The notes under the pieces were generated by a model that worked only from the letters and a program-made list of their open reading frames with translations, made no database searches and was not told the origin of the DNA. Shown in pieces: positions 26,453 through 38,468 of a stretch of DNA of 64,000 nt; positions within the stretch are counted from its first letter, which is position 1, and each line of letters starts with the position of its first letter. Source of the DNA: Butyrivibrio sp. (GTDB taxonomy: Bacteria > Bacillota > Clostridia > Lachnospirales > Lachnospiraceae); NCBI RefSeq assembly GCF_017433805.1, contig NZ_JAFRGN010000043.1, positions 1 to 64,000 on the forward strand. The letters are read 5' to 3'. Made by a program: the position numbers and the translations under genes.

Positions 26453-28081
26453 TCAATACTTCACAAGTTCCATTGGGTCTACTCGAACTTCCAAAAGACC
26501 TGCATTGTCATCAGAAAGGAACTTTTTAAGCTTGGCTTCTATATCATCCTCACCTGTAATTTTATCGTAATTCATCTCATAGGCTGCGGCGATAAGGGAA
26601 AGGTCTGGATCACCCTTAAGCTCTACCATGCTGTAGTTATCGTCATAAGCATAGTGCTGATGCTCTCTTACCATGCCAAGGAAACCATTCTTCATAACAA
26701 TTATCTTGATGTTGATTCCGTACTGTCTCATGGTGGCAAGCTCCATCATGGACATCTGGAAGGCTCCATCTCCAATAACTGCAAGGACCTGTTTATCAGG
26801 AGCTGCGAGCTTGGCTCCCATCGCAGCCGGGATAGAATAGCCCATAGTTCCCATACCACCTGATGTAAGGAATCTTCCATCCTTAACCTTGTAATATGCA
26901 CAGGACCACATCTGATTCTGACCTACGTCAGCTACATAGATAGCATCATCCTTAACAGCAGCTGAGAGCTTGATCATGAAATCTTTGGGCTCTACATAAT
27001 CATCATCTCTTGGTGTTCTGTCTGATGCCATTTCTTTCTTGTAAGTGTTAAGCGTATCAAGCCACTCGCTGTGATCATCCGCATGCTCATCCTGTTCAAG
27101 GAAATCCTGAAAAATATTCTTGATATCTCCAACAAGAGGAATTGTAGGTCCAACGTTTTTACCAATCTCAGCAGGGTCTACATCTATATGTACCATTACC
27201 TTATTCTCTGTAATAAGGTCTGGTCTGTTAACCGCTCTGTCAGCAACTCGCGCTCCTACCATGAGAAGAAGATCTGACTCATTCATCGCTCTGTTAGCAA
27301 ATGGCTGTCCGTTATTACCTACCATTCCAAAGAAAAGTGGATGATCAGAAGGCATTACGCCAATTCCCATCATAGTTGTAACAACAGGAACACTATTGAG
27401 CTCAGCAAACTTCCTTATCTCCGTCGTAGCCTGGCTAAGGTGTACACCGCCGCCTACGCAGATAATAGGACGCTTTGCATTCTCAACTTCCTTGATAACC
27501 TTTTTGATCTGAGCCATATTACCTTTAACAGTAGGCTTATAGCTTCTCATGGAGATTGACTCAGGATATGAGAATTTATCTTTAAACTCATCATTCTGAA
27601 TATCGAAAGGAATATCGATAAGTACTGGTCCTCTTCTTCCTGTACTTGCAATATAGAAAGCTTCCTTGAAGATTCTGGGAAGGTCATTAACATCTCTTAC
27701 AAGATAGCTGTACTTAACAAAAGACTCTACAGCTCCAGTAATATCAGCCTCCTGGAAAACATCACTTCCGATCATGTCACTGTTGACCTGACCTGTGATT
27801 GCTACAATAGGAATACTGTCGGCATAAGCTGTTGCAATACCTGTAATAAGGTTAGTAGCACCTGGGCCTGATGTAACAGCACAGACACCCACTCCTCCAC
27901 TGATTCTTGCATATCCGCTGGCAAGATGAGCAGCATTCTGCTCTGTGCGCACAAGGACTCTTTTGATCTTAGAATCCAGTATCTTATTCCAAAATGGATC
28001 TATGGCAACACCTGAATATCCGAAAATAACCTTAGTGTTCTCTTTTTCAAGACATTTAACGATTACTTCTGCACCTGTCAT
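26453..28081 (-). CDS. ilvB: Acetolactate synthase large (catalytic) subunit
   Basis: Thiamine diphosphate enzyme that condenses pyruvate to acetolactate (or with 2-oxobutyrate), first common step of valine, leucine and isoleucine synthesis. The 542 residues show the catalytic Glu region (VLVRTEQNAAHLASGYAR), PGATNLITGIA, and the ThDP motif from GDGAFQMSMMELATM to KNGFLGMV. The ATG at 28081 is five bases from GGAGG; an upstream TTG at 28093 would overlap that site. It begins 39 bases after metH and is followed by ilvN. Confidence 0.96.
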   Translation of the reverse strand: MTGAEVIVKCLEKENTKVIFGYSGVAIDPFWNKILDSKIKRVLVRTEQNAAHLASGYARISGGVGVCAVTSGPGATNLITGIATAYADSIPIVAITGQVNSDMIGSDVFQEADITGAVESFVKYSYLVRDVNDLPRIFKEAFYIASTGRRGPVLIDIPFDIQNDEFKDKFSYPESISMRSYKPTVKGNMAQIKKVIKEVENAKRPIICVGGGVHLSQATTEIRKFAELNSVPVVTTMMGIGVMPSDHPLFFGMVGNNGQPFANRAMNESDLLLMVGARVADRAVNRPDLITENKVMVHIDVDPAEIGKNVGPTIPLVGDIKNIFQDFLEQDEHADDHSEWLDTLNTYKKEMASDRTPRDDDYVEPKDFMIKLSAAVKDDAIYVADVGQNQMWSCAYYKVKDGRFLTSGGMGTMGYSIPAAMGAKLAAPDKQVLAVIGDGAFQMSMMELATMRQYGINIKIIVMKNGFLGMVREHQHYAYDDNYSMVELKGDPDLSLIAAAYEMNYDKITGEDDIEAKLKKFLSDDNAGLLEVRVDPMELVKY

Positions 28082-28120
28082 AGGAGCCTCCAACTTAGCT
28101 TTTTCTCTTTTGTTCTATTA

Positions 28121-30586
28121 TTACTCTATACCAAGAATGTTCTTAACAACTCTTACTGCATCTGCAGCATCTGATGAATAACCATCTGCACCGATCTCAT
28201 CAGCGTAGTCCTGTGTAACTACTGCCCCGCCAATGATGATCTTGGCATCAAGGTTCTCAGCATGCGCCAGATCTACCACATTCTTCATCTCTTTCATAGT
28301 TGTAGTCATAAGAGCTGAAAGAGCAATGATCTTGGCATCATTTTCCTTGGCAGCCTTGATTATCTCTTCCCTTGGAACATCCTTACCAAGGTCGATAACG
28401 TTAAAGCCGTAGTTCTTGAGCATCAGCGCCACAAGATTCTTACCAATGTCATGAATGTCACCATGAACCGTAGCTATAACAATTGAAGGAAGCTTTTCTC
28501 CAGAATCTGCCCCCTCCTTTAAAAGAGGTTCAAGATATCCGATAGAGAGCTTCATCGCCTCAGCACCAGCAATGAGCTGAGGAAGGAAGTACTTACCCTT
28601 ATCAAAAAGATCTCCTACTTCGTTGATAGCAGGCATCAGAACTTCATCCAGAATCTGTCTGGGAGAATTGCCCTCCTTAACAGCCTTCTCAGTGTCCTTG
28701 ACTATTCCTCTCTTGTTACCTGTCAGTACATCTTTCTTAATTATATCAAGAATATTATCGTTTTCCAAAACAGGCTTTGACGCATTTGCATTAGTTCCTG
28801 CAGGGACAGCCTGATTCTGATCGGCATAACGCTCCATTCTGGTGATATATCTTACGTCTGCGCCCTCTTTTTTTCGAAGAAGGTCAGAAGCAAAGGCCGC
28901 ATTGACCAGCATCTCCTGTGATGGGTTGGCAATTGCCATAGTAAGGCCTCTTGCTATAGCCATAGTCAGAAACGCTGTGTTTACGTTACTTCTCTGAGGA
29001 AGTCCAAAAGAAATATTGGAAAGTCCACAGATTGTAGCATAGCTGTTGTCATGACAGTACCCAATTGTATCAAGTGTGTTGAGAGCTGCATTAGGATCAG
29101 CACCTACAGTTGCTACAAGGCCGTCTACTACTATATCTTCCTTGTCCATGCCAAGTTCACAAGCCATAGCATAGATCTTATTAATGTTATCAATCTTCTC
29201 CTGACTGTCCTTAGGAAGGGCTTCAGCCAGTGGCAGCAGAATGAACATAGCGCCATATTTCTTGGCGAGTGGAAGGAACTTCTCAGCCTTACCCTTTTCA
29301 AGGGAAATAGAATTCATAAGTGCTCTTCCTGGGTATAGGCGAAGCGCAGCTTCCATTACATCTGCGCTACTTGTATCAATACAAAGTGGAAGGTCTGTGA
29401 TAGACATTACTTCTTCCATAACCTTGAGCATCATCTCTTTTTCATCGATTCCGCTCATACCAACGTTGATATCAAGGATAGAAGCGCCCTCTTTTTCCTG
29501 ATTGGCAGCAAAATCACATACCATATCAAGGTTGCCTTCTCTTAGCTGTTCCTGAAGCTTCTTCTTACCAGTAGGATTGATTCTCTCACCTACTATCATG
29601 AAGTTCTCATCAAGCCCAAAGGAAAGGCTCATTCTCTCAGAAGCAAGGTATCTTCTGCCGCAGATTTTCCTAGGTATAGGGTTACCTTCGCTATCTCTGA
29701 TATCTAAAGGCTTAACATCGCCGTATTTATCTTTTATTCCCTTAATGTATTCAGGAGTTGTGCCACAGCAACCACCGATAATAGAAGCTCCGGCGTTAAC
29801 AAGCTGTTCCATCTCCTTAACAAAAGTATCACAGTCCATGTCGTACTCAGTATTACCATTTTCATCAACAGATGGAAGTCCTGCGTTAGGCTTGGCAATA
29901 ATAGGAATACTTGTAACCGCCGCCATATCACTGATAATGCTGACCATCTTGTCTGGACCTGTTGAGCAGTTAGCTCCAATAGCGCATGCGCCAAGAGCTT
30001 CCAGTGTGATAGCGCTTGATGCTGCGTCTGAGCCGTAAAGTGTTCTGCCATCAGCTTCAAAGGTAAGGGTTACCATAACAGCAAGGTCTGTTACTTCCTT
30101 GGCTGCAATAAGTGCTGCTCTGCACTCCTGAAGGCTCATCATAGTCTCAACTACGAGAAGATCACAGCCAGCAGCCTCTAATATCCTGATCTGCTGCTTG
30201 TAAACTTCGATAAGCTCCTCAAAATCTAGGTCACCGATTGGCTTTAACTGCCTGCCTGTCATGGTGATATCACCAGCTACAAGAGCTCCAGGCGCTGCTT
30301 CTTTGGTGAGCCTCACCAGCTCAGTATTGATCTCTTCTATTCTGTCTCCAAGACCATAATCTGCAAGCTTGATGCGATTTCCAGTAAAGGTAGGCGCATA
30401 GATAATGTCAGCTCCTGCCTCAGCATAGCTTCTCTGGAGATTAAGCATTACATCTTTATGCTCAAGGATCCAGTTCTCAGGACAGACGCCAGCAGGCATA
30501 CCGGCTTTCATCAGGTTAGTGCCAGTAGCTCCATCAAGGAACAGTATTCTATTATTACTAAGTTTTAAAAACTCTTCTTTTGTCAT
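28121..30586 (-). CDS. metH: Cobalamin-dependent methionine synthase without the reactivation domain
   Basis: An 821-residue enzyme transferring methyl from methyltetrahydrofolate to homocysteine through cobalamin. Domains in order: homocysteine-binding barrel (FLDGATGTNLMKAGMP; zinc Cys in GGCCGTTPEYI), pterin-binding barrel (IVGERINPTGKKK), helical cap, and B12-binding domain with the DIHDIGKN cobalamin-His motif near residue 700. The SAM-dependent reactivation domain of the E. coli type is absent. This short form is common in Firmicutes, where reactivation is separate. AAGGAAA precedes the ATG. Probably co-transcribed with ilvB. Confidence 0.96.
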   Translation of the reverse strand: MTKEEFLKLSNNRILFLDGATGTNLMKAGMPAGVCPENWILEHKDVMLNLQRSYAEAGADIIYAPTFTGNRIKLADYGLGDRIEEINTELVRLTKEAAPGALVAGDITMTGRQLKPIGDLDFEELIEVYKQQIRILEAAGCDLLVVETMMSLQECRAALIAAKEVTDLAVMVTLTFEADGRTLYGSDAASSAITLEALGACAIGANCSTGPDKMVSIISDMAAVTSIPIIAKPNAGLPSVDENGNTEYDMDCDTFVKEMEQLVNAGASIIGGCCGTTPEYIKGIKDKYGDVKPLDIRDSEGNPIPRKICGRRYLASERMSLSFGLDENFMIVGERINPTGKKKLQEQLREGNLDMVCDFAANQEKEGASILDINVGMSGIDEKEMMLKVMEEVMSITDLPLCIDTSSADVMEAALRLYPGRALMNSISLEKGKAEKFLPLAKKYGAMFILLPLAEALPKDSQEKIDNINKIYAMACELGMDKEDIVVDGLVATVGADPNAALNTLDTIGYCHDNSYATICGLSNISFGLPQRSNVNTAFLTMAIARGLTMAIANPSQEMLVNAAFASDLLRKKEGADVRYITRMERYADQNQAVPAGTNANASKPVLENDNILDIIKKDVLTGNKRGIVKDTEKAVKEGNSPRQILDEVLMPAINEVGDLFDKGKYFLPQLIAGAEAMKLSIGYLEPLLKEGADSGEKLPSIVIATVHGDIHDIGKNLVALMLKNYGFNVIDLGKDVPREEIIKAAKENDAKIIALSALMTTTMKEMKNVVDLAHAENLDAKIIIGGAVVTQDYADEIGADGYSSDAADAVRVVKNILGIE

Positions 30587-30660
30587 TTCGTTATTTCCTT
30601 TAATACTTATCTAACTGCTCATCTCAGCAATTTTACTATCAAATATAACCTTAAATTACA

Positions 30661-31731
30661 TCATGTACTAGATGGCATTTTTAACCATTTTTCTGTTATC
30701 ACTGGAAGCAAATAGAATAAAATCACACAAATAGCCATAACCAGCAGCGGTTTAAACCACATGGCAGGCGTATGAATAAGGCCTTTTTGCGAGCATAGAT
30801 CAATCACTGCGATCAAGAGTACATGATAATAATAGATATTTGAGGATGCTCTCCTTCCAATCTTCCAGGCAAAGCTTCCTAAAGGCATGTCGCACTCTGA
30901 TAGGAACAAAAGGCTTACAACTATCATAAGAGATCCAAAGTGTACCTCTTTATTGCCATAGATTTCTATTTCCACCGCTGTAAGAACCACACCTGCTATA
31001 AGGCCAGCAAGTGCCTTTAATCTGGTACTTTTTTGCCAGCTCTTTTTATCTGCGTCAGCAAGTATATCCACCTTGCTCCTGATGTAATCGGAAAACAGTA
31101 CACCAATGAGAACAAAAGGTATTCCCACAAACAGCCAGTTCCTCATTACGTACCAGGTACAGATATTGATTCCAAAGGGCCTAATTGGATAATAGGTCTG
31201 AAGCAGCATTCCAAGGTATAAAAAGAATAGGAGAATCGCTATAAGCCCCTTGTACCATTTCCTCAGAACTTTTGCAAAAATGCAGATCAGCAGATATACA
31301 TAGATAAGTGCAAATAAGAACCACATGTGATCAAAGGTATATGAGCCGTCATAGATAAATCTGCCTGAGTTGTACAGGATAAAGTTTGATAGCTCTGTCA
31401 GATTAAACTTACTGGTAAGCCACTCGAGAGGTGCCATCTGATCTCGAAAAACATTGATGATAAAAGAATATACAAGATGGATAAGGTAAACAATTCCAGT
31501 AACCTTAAGTAGTCTCTTTAAAGCTCTTATTGCTCTAAAGCGAATATATCCAGGCTCATCATTTGATGAATCCAAAAGATATCTTCCTGAAACTGCAAAA
31601 AAATAAGGTACCGCAAATCTGGCCAGGGCATCCATCACCTGACCAAATTTTCCCGGAAACCTTGTATGAATTGTTATAACTGCCAGGCATGCAATAAATC
31701 TGACAGCATATAAGAATTTGTTTTCTTTCAT
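30661..31731 (-). CDS. Membrane acyltransferase, family 3
   Basis: A 356-residue protein with about ten hydrophobic segments and the Acyl_transf_3 opening (FLYAVRFIACLAVITIHTRF), in which the conserved His follows the first helix. The family O-acylates sugars, surface polysaccharides or other membrane-side acceptors; the substrate cannot be told here. It starts four bases after the stop of the lipoprotein gene at 31736, so it is part of the tail of the ATP synthase transcript unless an internal promoter exists. Confidence 0.85.
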   Translation of the reverse strand: MKENKFLYAVRFIACLAVITIHTRFPGKFGQVMDALARFAVPYFFAVSGRYLLDSSNDEPGYIRFRAIRALKRLLKVTGIVYLIHLVYSFIINVFRDQMAPLEWLTSKFNLTELSNFILYNSGRFIYDGSYTFDHMWFLFALIYVYLLICIFAKVLRKWYKGLIAILLFFLYLGMLLQTYYPIRPFGINICTWYVMRNWLFVGIPFVLIGVLFSDYIRSKVDILADADKKSWQKSTRLKALAGLIAGVVLTAVEIEIYGNKEVHFGSLMIVVSLLFLSECDMPLGSFAWKIGRRASSNIYYYHVLLIAVIDLCSQKGLIHTPAMWFKPLLVMAICVILFYLLPVITEKWLKMPSST

Positions 31732-31735
31732 GTAT

Positions 31736-32254
31736 TTACTCTGCGGTTGCTCCTATTGTAGAGAACTGACCAGCCTCCTGCGTAGTAACTATTACACCAT
31801 CTCCCTCTGGAATCTCTCCATGAAGAACCTGCAGCATAACATTAACTCTGTTATTAGCTCTCTCGTAGTACTGAGATGCTAGCATCTCACTGTCTTCATC
31901 AAACACACCGTCATAAGCCTGATGATAGCTCTCATTGGCCATCTGCATATAATCTGCAGCCTCTGCAGCTATATCTGAAATACCTGAAAACTCCTCTGGA
32001 ATAGCTATTGCCGCCATCATCTTGTACGCTTCATTCATCTCATCAAGATATCCCAAAAGCTCGTACTTGGCTGTATCTGATGATGTATCAATATTGTTCA
32101 TAGAATCATCAAGGCTTGAGAGCTTGTCATAGAACTCTGTCATACTAGCCTTGTAATCGTCAAGCTCCGCAGAGCCCTTCTGTCCGCATCCGGTAAGTGC
32201 AAATACCAGAACGGTCATAATAATGGTCAAAAAATATGCTTTACTTCTAAACAA
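31736..32254 (-). CDS. Lipoprotein of unknown function downstream of atpC
   Basis: A 172-residue protein beginning at TTG (32254), seven bases from AGGAG. This start gives a clean signal peptide (MFRSKAYFLTIIMTVLVFA) with lipobox LTGC. A longer frame to 32434 overlaps atpC out of frame and was rejected. The mature part is acidic and helical (SSLDDSMNNIDTSSD, AAEAADYMQMANESYHQAYD), with no named family recognised. It lies 16 bases after atpC with no terminator between, and four bases before the acyltransferase. Confidence 0.75.
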   Translation of the reverse strand: MFRSKAYFLTIIMTVLVFALTGCGQKGSAELDDYKASMTEFYDKLSSLDDSMNNIDTSSDTAKYELLGYLDEMNEAYKMMAAIAIPEEFSGISDIAAEAADYMQMANESYHQAYDGVFDEDSEMLASQYYERANNRVNVMLQVLHGEIPEGDGVIVTTQEAGQFSTIGATAE

Positions 32255-32270
32255 CTTGTGTCTCCTAAAA

Positions 32271-32696
32271 TCAGTCAGAATATTTGGAAGCCGCCTTAAG
32301 TCTTGTAAGAGCTCTTGCAAGTCCCGCCTGAGACTTTTTAAACTCTTTGATAGACTGCTTCTGCTGAAGATGCTCCATAGCAAATTCGTATGCTTCCTGA
32401 GCTCTTCTCTTATCAATATCTTCAGGTCTCTCAACCGTATTAACTATTACTATACATCTATTATTGGCAACCTGAACAGACCCAAGACTTACAACACCGT
32501 AAATCCATTCTCCGCCAGGCTTCTTGATCTTGATGACACCATCATTAAGAGCAAGGATCATCTCCTCATGCTCCGCAAGAATGGCAAGTTCACCATCATC
32601 CAGAGGAAGAACAATCTCTTCTGCTCTGTCATCATAGAACACACCGTTAACAGATATTACCTGAAGACCAAAGGTTGGAACTTTTCCCTCACTCAT
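32271..32696 (-). CDS. atpC: ATP synthase epsilon subunit
   Basis: Central-stalk subunit of F1 that regulates rotation and hydrolysis. At 141 residues it has the N-terminal beta sandwich (FGLQVISVNGVFYDDRAEEIVLP) and a C-terminal helical hairpin (QSIKEFKKSQAGLARALTRLK). The N-terminal half is slightly divergent from the usual VxTP opening. TTGAGGC precedes the ATG. It starts two bases after the atpD stop. Confidence 0.92.
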   Translation of the reverse strand: MSEGKVPTFGLQVISVNGVFYDDRAEEIVLPLDDGELAILAEHEEMILALNDGVIKIKKPGGEWIYGVVSLGSVQVANNRCIVIVNTVERPEDIDKRRAQEAYEFAMEHLQQKQSIKEFKKSQAGLARALTRLKAASKYSD

Positions 32697-32698
32697 AT

Positions 32699-35072
<2,374 letters not shown>

Positions 35073-35098
35073 TTATCAGACCTCTGTTTTCTGATGTA

Positions 35099-36895
35099 TC
35101 ATTGCTTGTTCTTATGCAGTTCTTCTACTTCTTCTTTGAGCTTTTTGTTCTCGACGTCCATAAATTCATCGACAGCTTCTATGATTCTTCTCTTAAGCTG
35201 ATCTGACATCTCACCGCTCTTCTCAAGCTCTTCACAGATATCTCCCTTTTCTGTGTTAAAGAATTCAAGGAGTCTGTTCTTGTAGCCTCTTACCTGATTA
35301 ACAGGAATCATATCAAGTCTCTTGGCTCCAACTGCAACAAGAATTATAACCTGTTCATGCATTGCAAGAGGATGCTCAAGTGGCTGTTTGAGAAGCTCCA
35401 TCAAGACATTACCATGAGCAAGCTGATTCTTGGTGGTCTCATCCAGATCAGAACTAAACTGTGTGAACACCGCCATTTCTCTGTACTGGGCAAGGTCAAC
35501 TCTGATACTGCCCGCAGCCTTCTTCATGGCTTTAGTCTGAGCCGCACTACCTACACGGGATACGGACAGACCAACGTTTACGGCTGGTCTCATTCCTTCA
35601 AAGAACAGATCGCTTTCAAGGAATATCTGTCCATCTGTAATGGAAATAACATTGGTAGGGATATATGCAGATACATCACCTGCAAGTGTCTCTATGATCG
35701 GAAGCGCTGTAATGGAACCTCCACCAAGTTCTGATGAGAGTTTACTGGATCTCTCAAGAAGTCTTGAATGCAGATAGAATACATCGCCTGGATAAGCCTC
35801 ACGACCTGGTGATCTCTCAAGCAAAAGAGAAAGTGCTCTGTAAGCAACAGCATGCTTGGACAGATCATCATATACAATAAGAACATCTTTTCCCTGATAC
35901 ATAAAGTACTCAGCCATAGCTGTTCCGGAATAAGGTGCTATGTACTGAAGAGGTGCTGTATCAGATGCTGTAGAGCTCACAACGATTGTGTACTCCATAG
36001 CTCCTGTCTTTTTGAGTGTCTGTACTATCTTGGCTACAGTAGATGCCTTCTGTCCTATAGCTACATAGATACAAATAACATCCTTGCCCTTCTGGTTAAT
36101 GATGGTATCGAGGGCTATAGATGTCTTACCAGTCTGTCTGTCGCCGATGATAAGCTCTCTCTGTCCTCTTCCAATAGGGAACATGGTATCAATAGAAAGA
36201 ATACCTGTCTCCATAGGCTCATTAACTGACTGTCTCTCGATGATACCAGGCGCAGGTCCCTCAACAGGTCTGTATCCTGACTCCTTGATATCACCCTCTC
36301 CATCTATAGGAGCGCCAAGTGCATCAATTACTCTTCCTATAAAGGCTTCACCAACAGGGATACCTGCCTCTTTGTAGGTTCTGACTGCTCTGGTGCCCTG
36401 TCTGATTCCTGTATCATTACCAAAAAGAATACACCCAATATGATCATCTCTGATATCCTGGGCCATTCCCTTAGTACCATCTTCAAATTCAATTATCTCG
36501 CCGTAGAAAGCGTGGTCAATTCCATCGATATTGGCAATTCCATCACCAACCCATGTAACACTGCCAACCTCTCTATCCTCAACAGCAAGGTTAAAGTCCT
36601 CAACCTTGGTGCTGAGCATGGAAATGATCCTGCCAGTGTCATTATCGCCGCTCTTGCGTCTGAGATTATTTATTTCTGCGCGAAGCTGCCTTGCTCTGCC
36701 AATATCCGACCAGTCATACTCATAGTTCTTGCAGGATACAATAAAGCCGCCACCAATAGACTTATCTTCGCTGACCTCCAGCTCGATGTCTTCACCATCA
36801 AACTTCTTACGAAGCATGGCCTTTATTCCATCAATCTGTTCAGTAGTTGGAGCAGTGCTGGCATAGCGCAGTTTAGCTAAAAGTTTTTCACCCAT
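35099..36895 (-). CDS. atpA: ATP synthase alpha subunit fused to a delta-subunit C-terminal domain
   Basis: Nucleotide-binding F1 subunit of 598 residues, about 95 longer than usual. The alpha part begins near residue 88 ([20 protein letters not shown], then [11 protein letters not shown]) and has [13 protein letters not shown]. Residues about 8-75 ([49 protein letters not shown]) match the C-terminal domain of the delta/OSCP subunit: the xxAPTxEQ entry, the IGGG turn and the final helix. No separate atpH exists; atpF abuts this gene. The delta N-terminal helical bundle is missing. ATG 36895 was preferred to ATG 36913, which overlaps atpF. Confidence 0.9.
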   Translation of the reverse strand: MGEKLLAKLRYASTAPTTEQIDGIKAMLRKKFDGEDIELEVSEDKSIGGGFIVSCKNYEYDWSDIGRARQLRAEINNLRRKSGDNDTGRIISMLSTKVEDFNLAVEDREVGSVTWVGDGIANIDGIDHAFYGEIIEFEDGTKGMAQDIRDDHIGCILFGNDTGIRQGTRAVRTYKEAGIPVGEAFIGRVIDALGAPIDGEGDIKESGYRPVEGPAPGIIERQSVNEPMETGILSIDTMFPIGRGQRELIIGDRQTGKTSIALDTIINQKGKDVICIYVAIGQKASTVAKIVQTLKKTGAMEYTIVVSSTASDTAPLQYIAPYSGTAMAEYFMYQGKDVLIVYDDLSKHAVAYRALSLLLERSPGREAYPGDVFYLHSRLLERSSKLSSELGGGSITALPIIETLAGDVSAYIPTNVISITDGQIFLESDLFFEGMRPAVNVGLSVSRVGSAAQTKAMKKAAGSIRVDLAQYREMAVFTQFSSDLDETTKNQLAHGNVLMELLKQPLEHPLAMHEQVIILVAVGAKRLDMIPVNQVRGYKNRLLEFFNTEKGDICEELEKSGEMSDQLKRRIIEAVDEFMDVENKKLKEEVEELHKNKQ

Positions 36896-36902
36896 TCTCT
36901 GC

Positions 36903-37379
36903 TCAAGCCTCATTTATAAACTTATCGTACAGTTCTCTATCGTCTTGTGTACTATGCTTGGTTGCCGCAATCTTGGATGCAGCATCAATAACCATGTCTG
37001 TGAGCTGAGCAGCATAAATCTCCTTGGCTCTCTCATTCTCAACCTCAGCGTTGTGCTTGGCCTCTGTAATGATCTGCTCACCCTTTTTCTTGGCATCATT
37101 AACAATGCGCTCGTACTCGTCATAGCCCTGCTTCTTGATATCAGCAAGAATCTGCTCTTTTTCCTCGTCAGCAAGAGCAATCTTCTCCTCATATTCTTTC
37201 TTGGTATCAAGAGCCTTCTGTGTCGCAATATCAGCAGCTCTGGTAGCCTCATCCACTTCTTCTTTTCTCTGCATGAGAACCTTATCTACTCTCTCAAACA
37301 GGAACTTCTTGAAGATCAGATAGAGAATAAGAAGATTAACTATGACACATATAATGTTTACTAAACTAAATTCTAACAA
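36903..37379 (-). CDS. atpF: ATP synthase b subunit
   Basis: Peripheral-stalk subunit of 158 residues: one N-terminal membrane helix ([20 protein letters not shown]) and a long charged helix to the C-terminus ([29 protein letters not shown]). The start codon is TTG, seven bases from AAGGG. The next gene begins within or just after its stop, leaving no room for a delta gene. The C-terminus is normal b, not a b-delta fusion as in mycobacteria. Confidence 0.95.
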   Translation of the reverse strand: MLEFSLVNIICVIVNLLILYLIFKKFLFERVDKVLMQRKEEVDEATRAADIATQKALDTKKEYEEKIALADEEKEQILADIKKQGYDEYERIVNDAKKKGEQIITEAKHNAEVENERAKEIYAAQLTDMVIDAASKIAATKHSTQDDRELYDKFINEA

Positions 37380-37407
37380 TGTATTACCCTTCTTTCTCGC
37401 TGTCTGA

Positions 37408-37623
37408 TCAAGTGAACAAAATCATGATAGCTACAATGAAGCCATAAATAGCTGTAGCCTCTGCAAGTGCACAACCTGTGATCAAAAGAGTCATGATCTT
37501 ACCATTAGCTTCTGGCTGTCTTGCTACAGCGTCTGTAGCCTTAGCTGTCGCAACACCGATACCAATACCTGCACCAATACCTGTAAATACCGCAATTGCT
37601 GCTCCTAATGCTGTTAAATCCAT
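37408..37623 (-). CDS. atpE: ATP synthase c subunit
   Basis: A 71-residue hairpin of two membrane helices joined by the ARQPEA loop; forms the rotor ring. The ion-binding Glu is in ALAEATAIYG. The helix-1 Gln and the Ser/Thr right after the Glu that mark sodium-type rings (GIGQG and AEST) are here Ile (GIGIG) and Ala, so proton coupling is more likely. GGAGGT precedes the ATG. Confidence 0.96.
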   Translation of the reverse strand: MDLTALGAAIAVFTGIGAGIGIGVATAKATDAVARQPEANGKIMTLLITGCALAEATAIYGFIVAIMILFT

Positions 37624-37663
37624 TACTTTACCTCCGTTTTTGAGTTTTTATATTGTGGTACTA

Positions 37664-38353
37664 TCACTCTACTGCTTCGTTAATGTAGAGAGATGTTAAA
37701 AATACAAATACATATGCCTGAATAAGTCCATCAAAAATATCAAAGTACAGACAGAATGGAACTGGCAGAACAACCGGCAGAACCATCTTGATAAGCTCCA
37801 TGATAACTGTGGCACCGATGATATTACCAAAAAGTCGCATACACAGTGACAGAGGTCTGATTGCAAGCTCCATGATATTCATAGGAAGAACGATAGCCAT
37901 AGGCTTGGCAAAGCCCTTGAGCCAGCCCACAGGTCCTTTTTCTCTGATAGCTGCCACTTCAACAAGCGTAATACTCATAAGAGCAAGAGCTGCTGTAACG
38001 TTGATGTCCATAGTTGGCGGAATAAATCCAAGCAGTCCTATCATATTGGCTGCGCCGAGGAATAATAAGACACTTACGATATAATCAGTATATCTTTCGC
38101 CCTTTTCCCCAAGGGAACCTCCTATTATCTTCCTGATCCAGACAACAAAAGACTCAATAGCCGCCTGTCTCTTGGAAATATTATGAACTTTAAAATCACG
38201 GGTAAGAATTAGTAGAACAACCAAAATAATAGCCATTATGATCCACATGACCACAACTGACTCATAGATATCATATTTGCCATCCCCAAAAGGCAAATGA
38301 ATGAAAGTCTTATCTTTTAAAAGAACTTCTCTTAGTAATTCTTTAATATCCAT
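37664..38353 (-). CDS. atpB: ATP synthase a subunit
   Basis: Membrane stator subunit that forms the ion path with the c ring. The essential Arg lies in the segment LAIRPLSLCMRLFGNIIGATVIM, and about five to six hydrophobic helices span 229 residues. ATG 38353 follows GGGGGT; a start six codons upstream is inside that site. First gene of the operon B-E-F-(delta)A-G-D-C; no atpI is seen. Confidence 0.95.
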   Translation of the reverse strand: MDIKELLREVLLKDKTFIHLPFGDGKYDIYESVVVMWIIMAIILVVLLILTRDFKVHNISKRQAAIESFVVWIRKIIGGSLGEKGERYTDYIVSVLLFLGAANMIGLLGFIPPTMDINVTAALALMSITLVEVAAIREKGPVGWLKGFAKPMAIVLPMNIMELAIRPLSLCMRLFGNIIGATVIMELIKMVLPVVLPVPFCLYFDIFDGLIQAYVFVFLTSLYINEAVE

Positions 38354-38380
38354 TTTATACCCCCATAGCAATCATATTCT

Positions 38381-38409
38381 ATTATAAAAAAGCGTATGGG
38401 ATTGTGCAA
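38381..38409 (-). promoter_or_regulatory. ATP synthase operon promoter
   Basis: On the minus strand TTGCAC, 17 bases, TATAAT, 28 bases ahead of the atpB ATG and just past the terminator of the preceding gene. The near-consensus match suggests strong constitutive expression. Confidence 0.85.
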
Positions 38410-38417
38410 GATAAAAC

Positions 38418-38454
38418 GGGGCTTTATGGCATTTTTTATATTCCCAAAAGCCCC
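38418..38454 (-). terminator. Terminator of the FapA-like gene
   Basis: Stem GGGGCTTT/AAAGCCCC with an AT-rich loop and GTTTTATC after it on the minus strand, 15 bases past the stop at 38469. Confidence 0.7.
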
Positions 38455-38468
38455 TTATTTTTGTTTAA

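Noticed and set aside
30587-30660. SAM or cobalamin riboswitch ahead of metH
   Set aside because: Only 74 bases separate the genes, too short for either class, and no matching core was seen.
32255-32434. N-terminal extension of the lipoprotein into atpC
   Set aside because: It overlaps atpC out of frame; the TTG at 32254 has a good ribosome site and begins a clean lipoprotein signal.
36903-37379. b-delta fusion in atpF as in mycobacteria
   Set aside because: atpF is of ordinary length and ends like a normal b subunit; the delta-like segment is on atpA.
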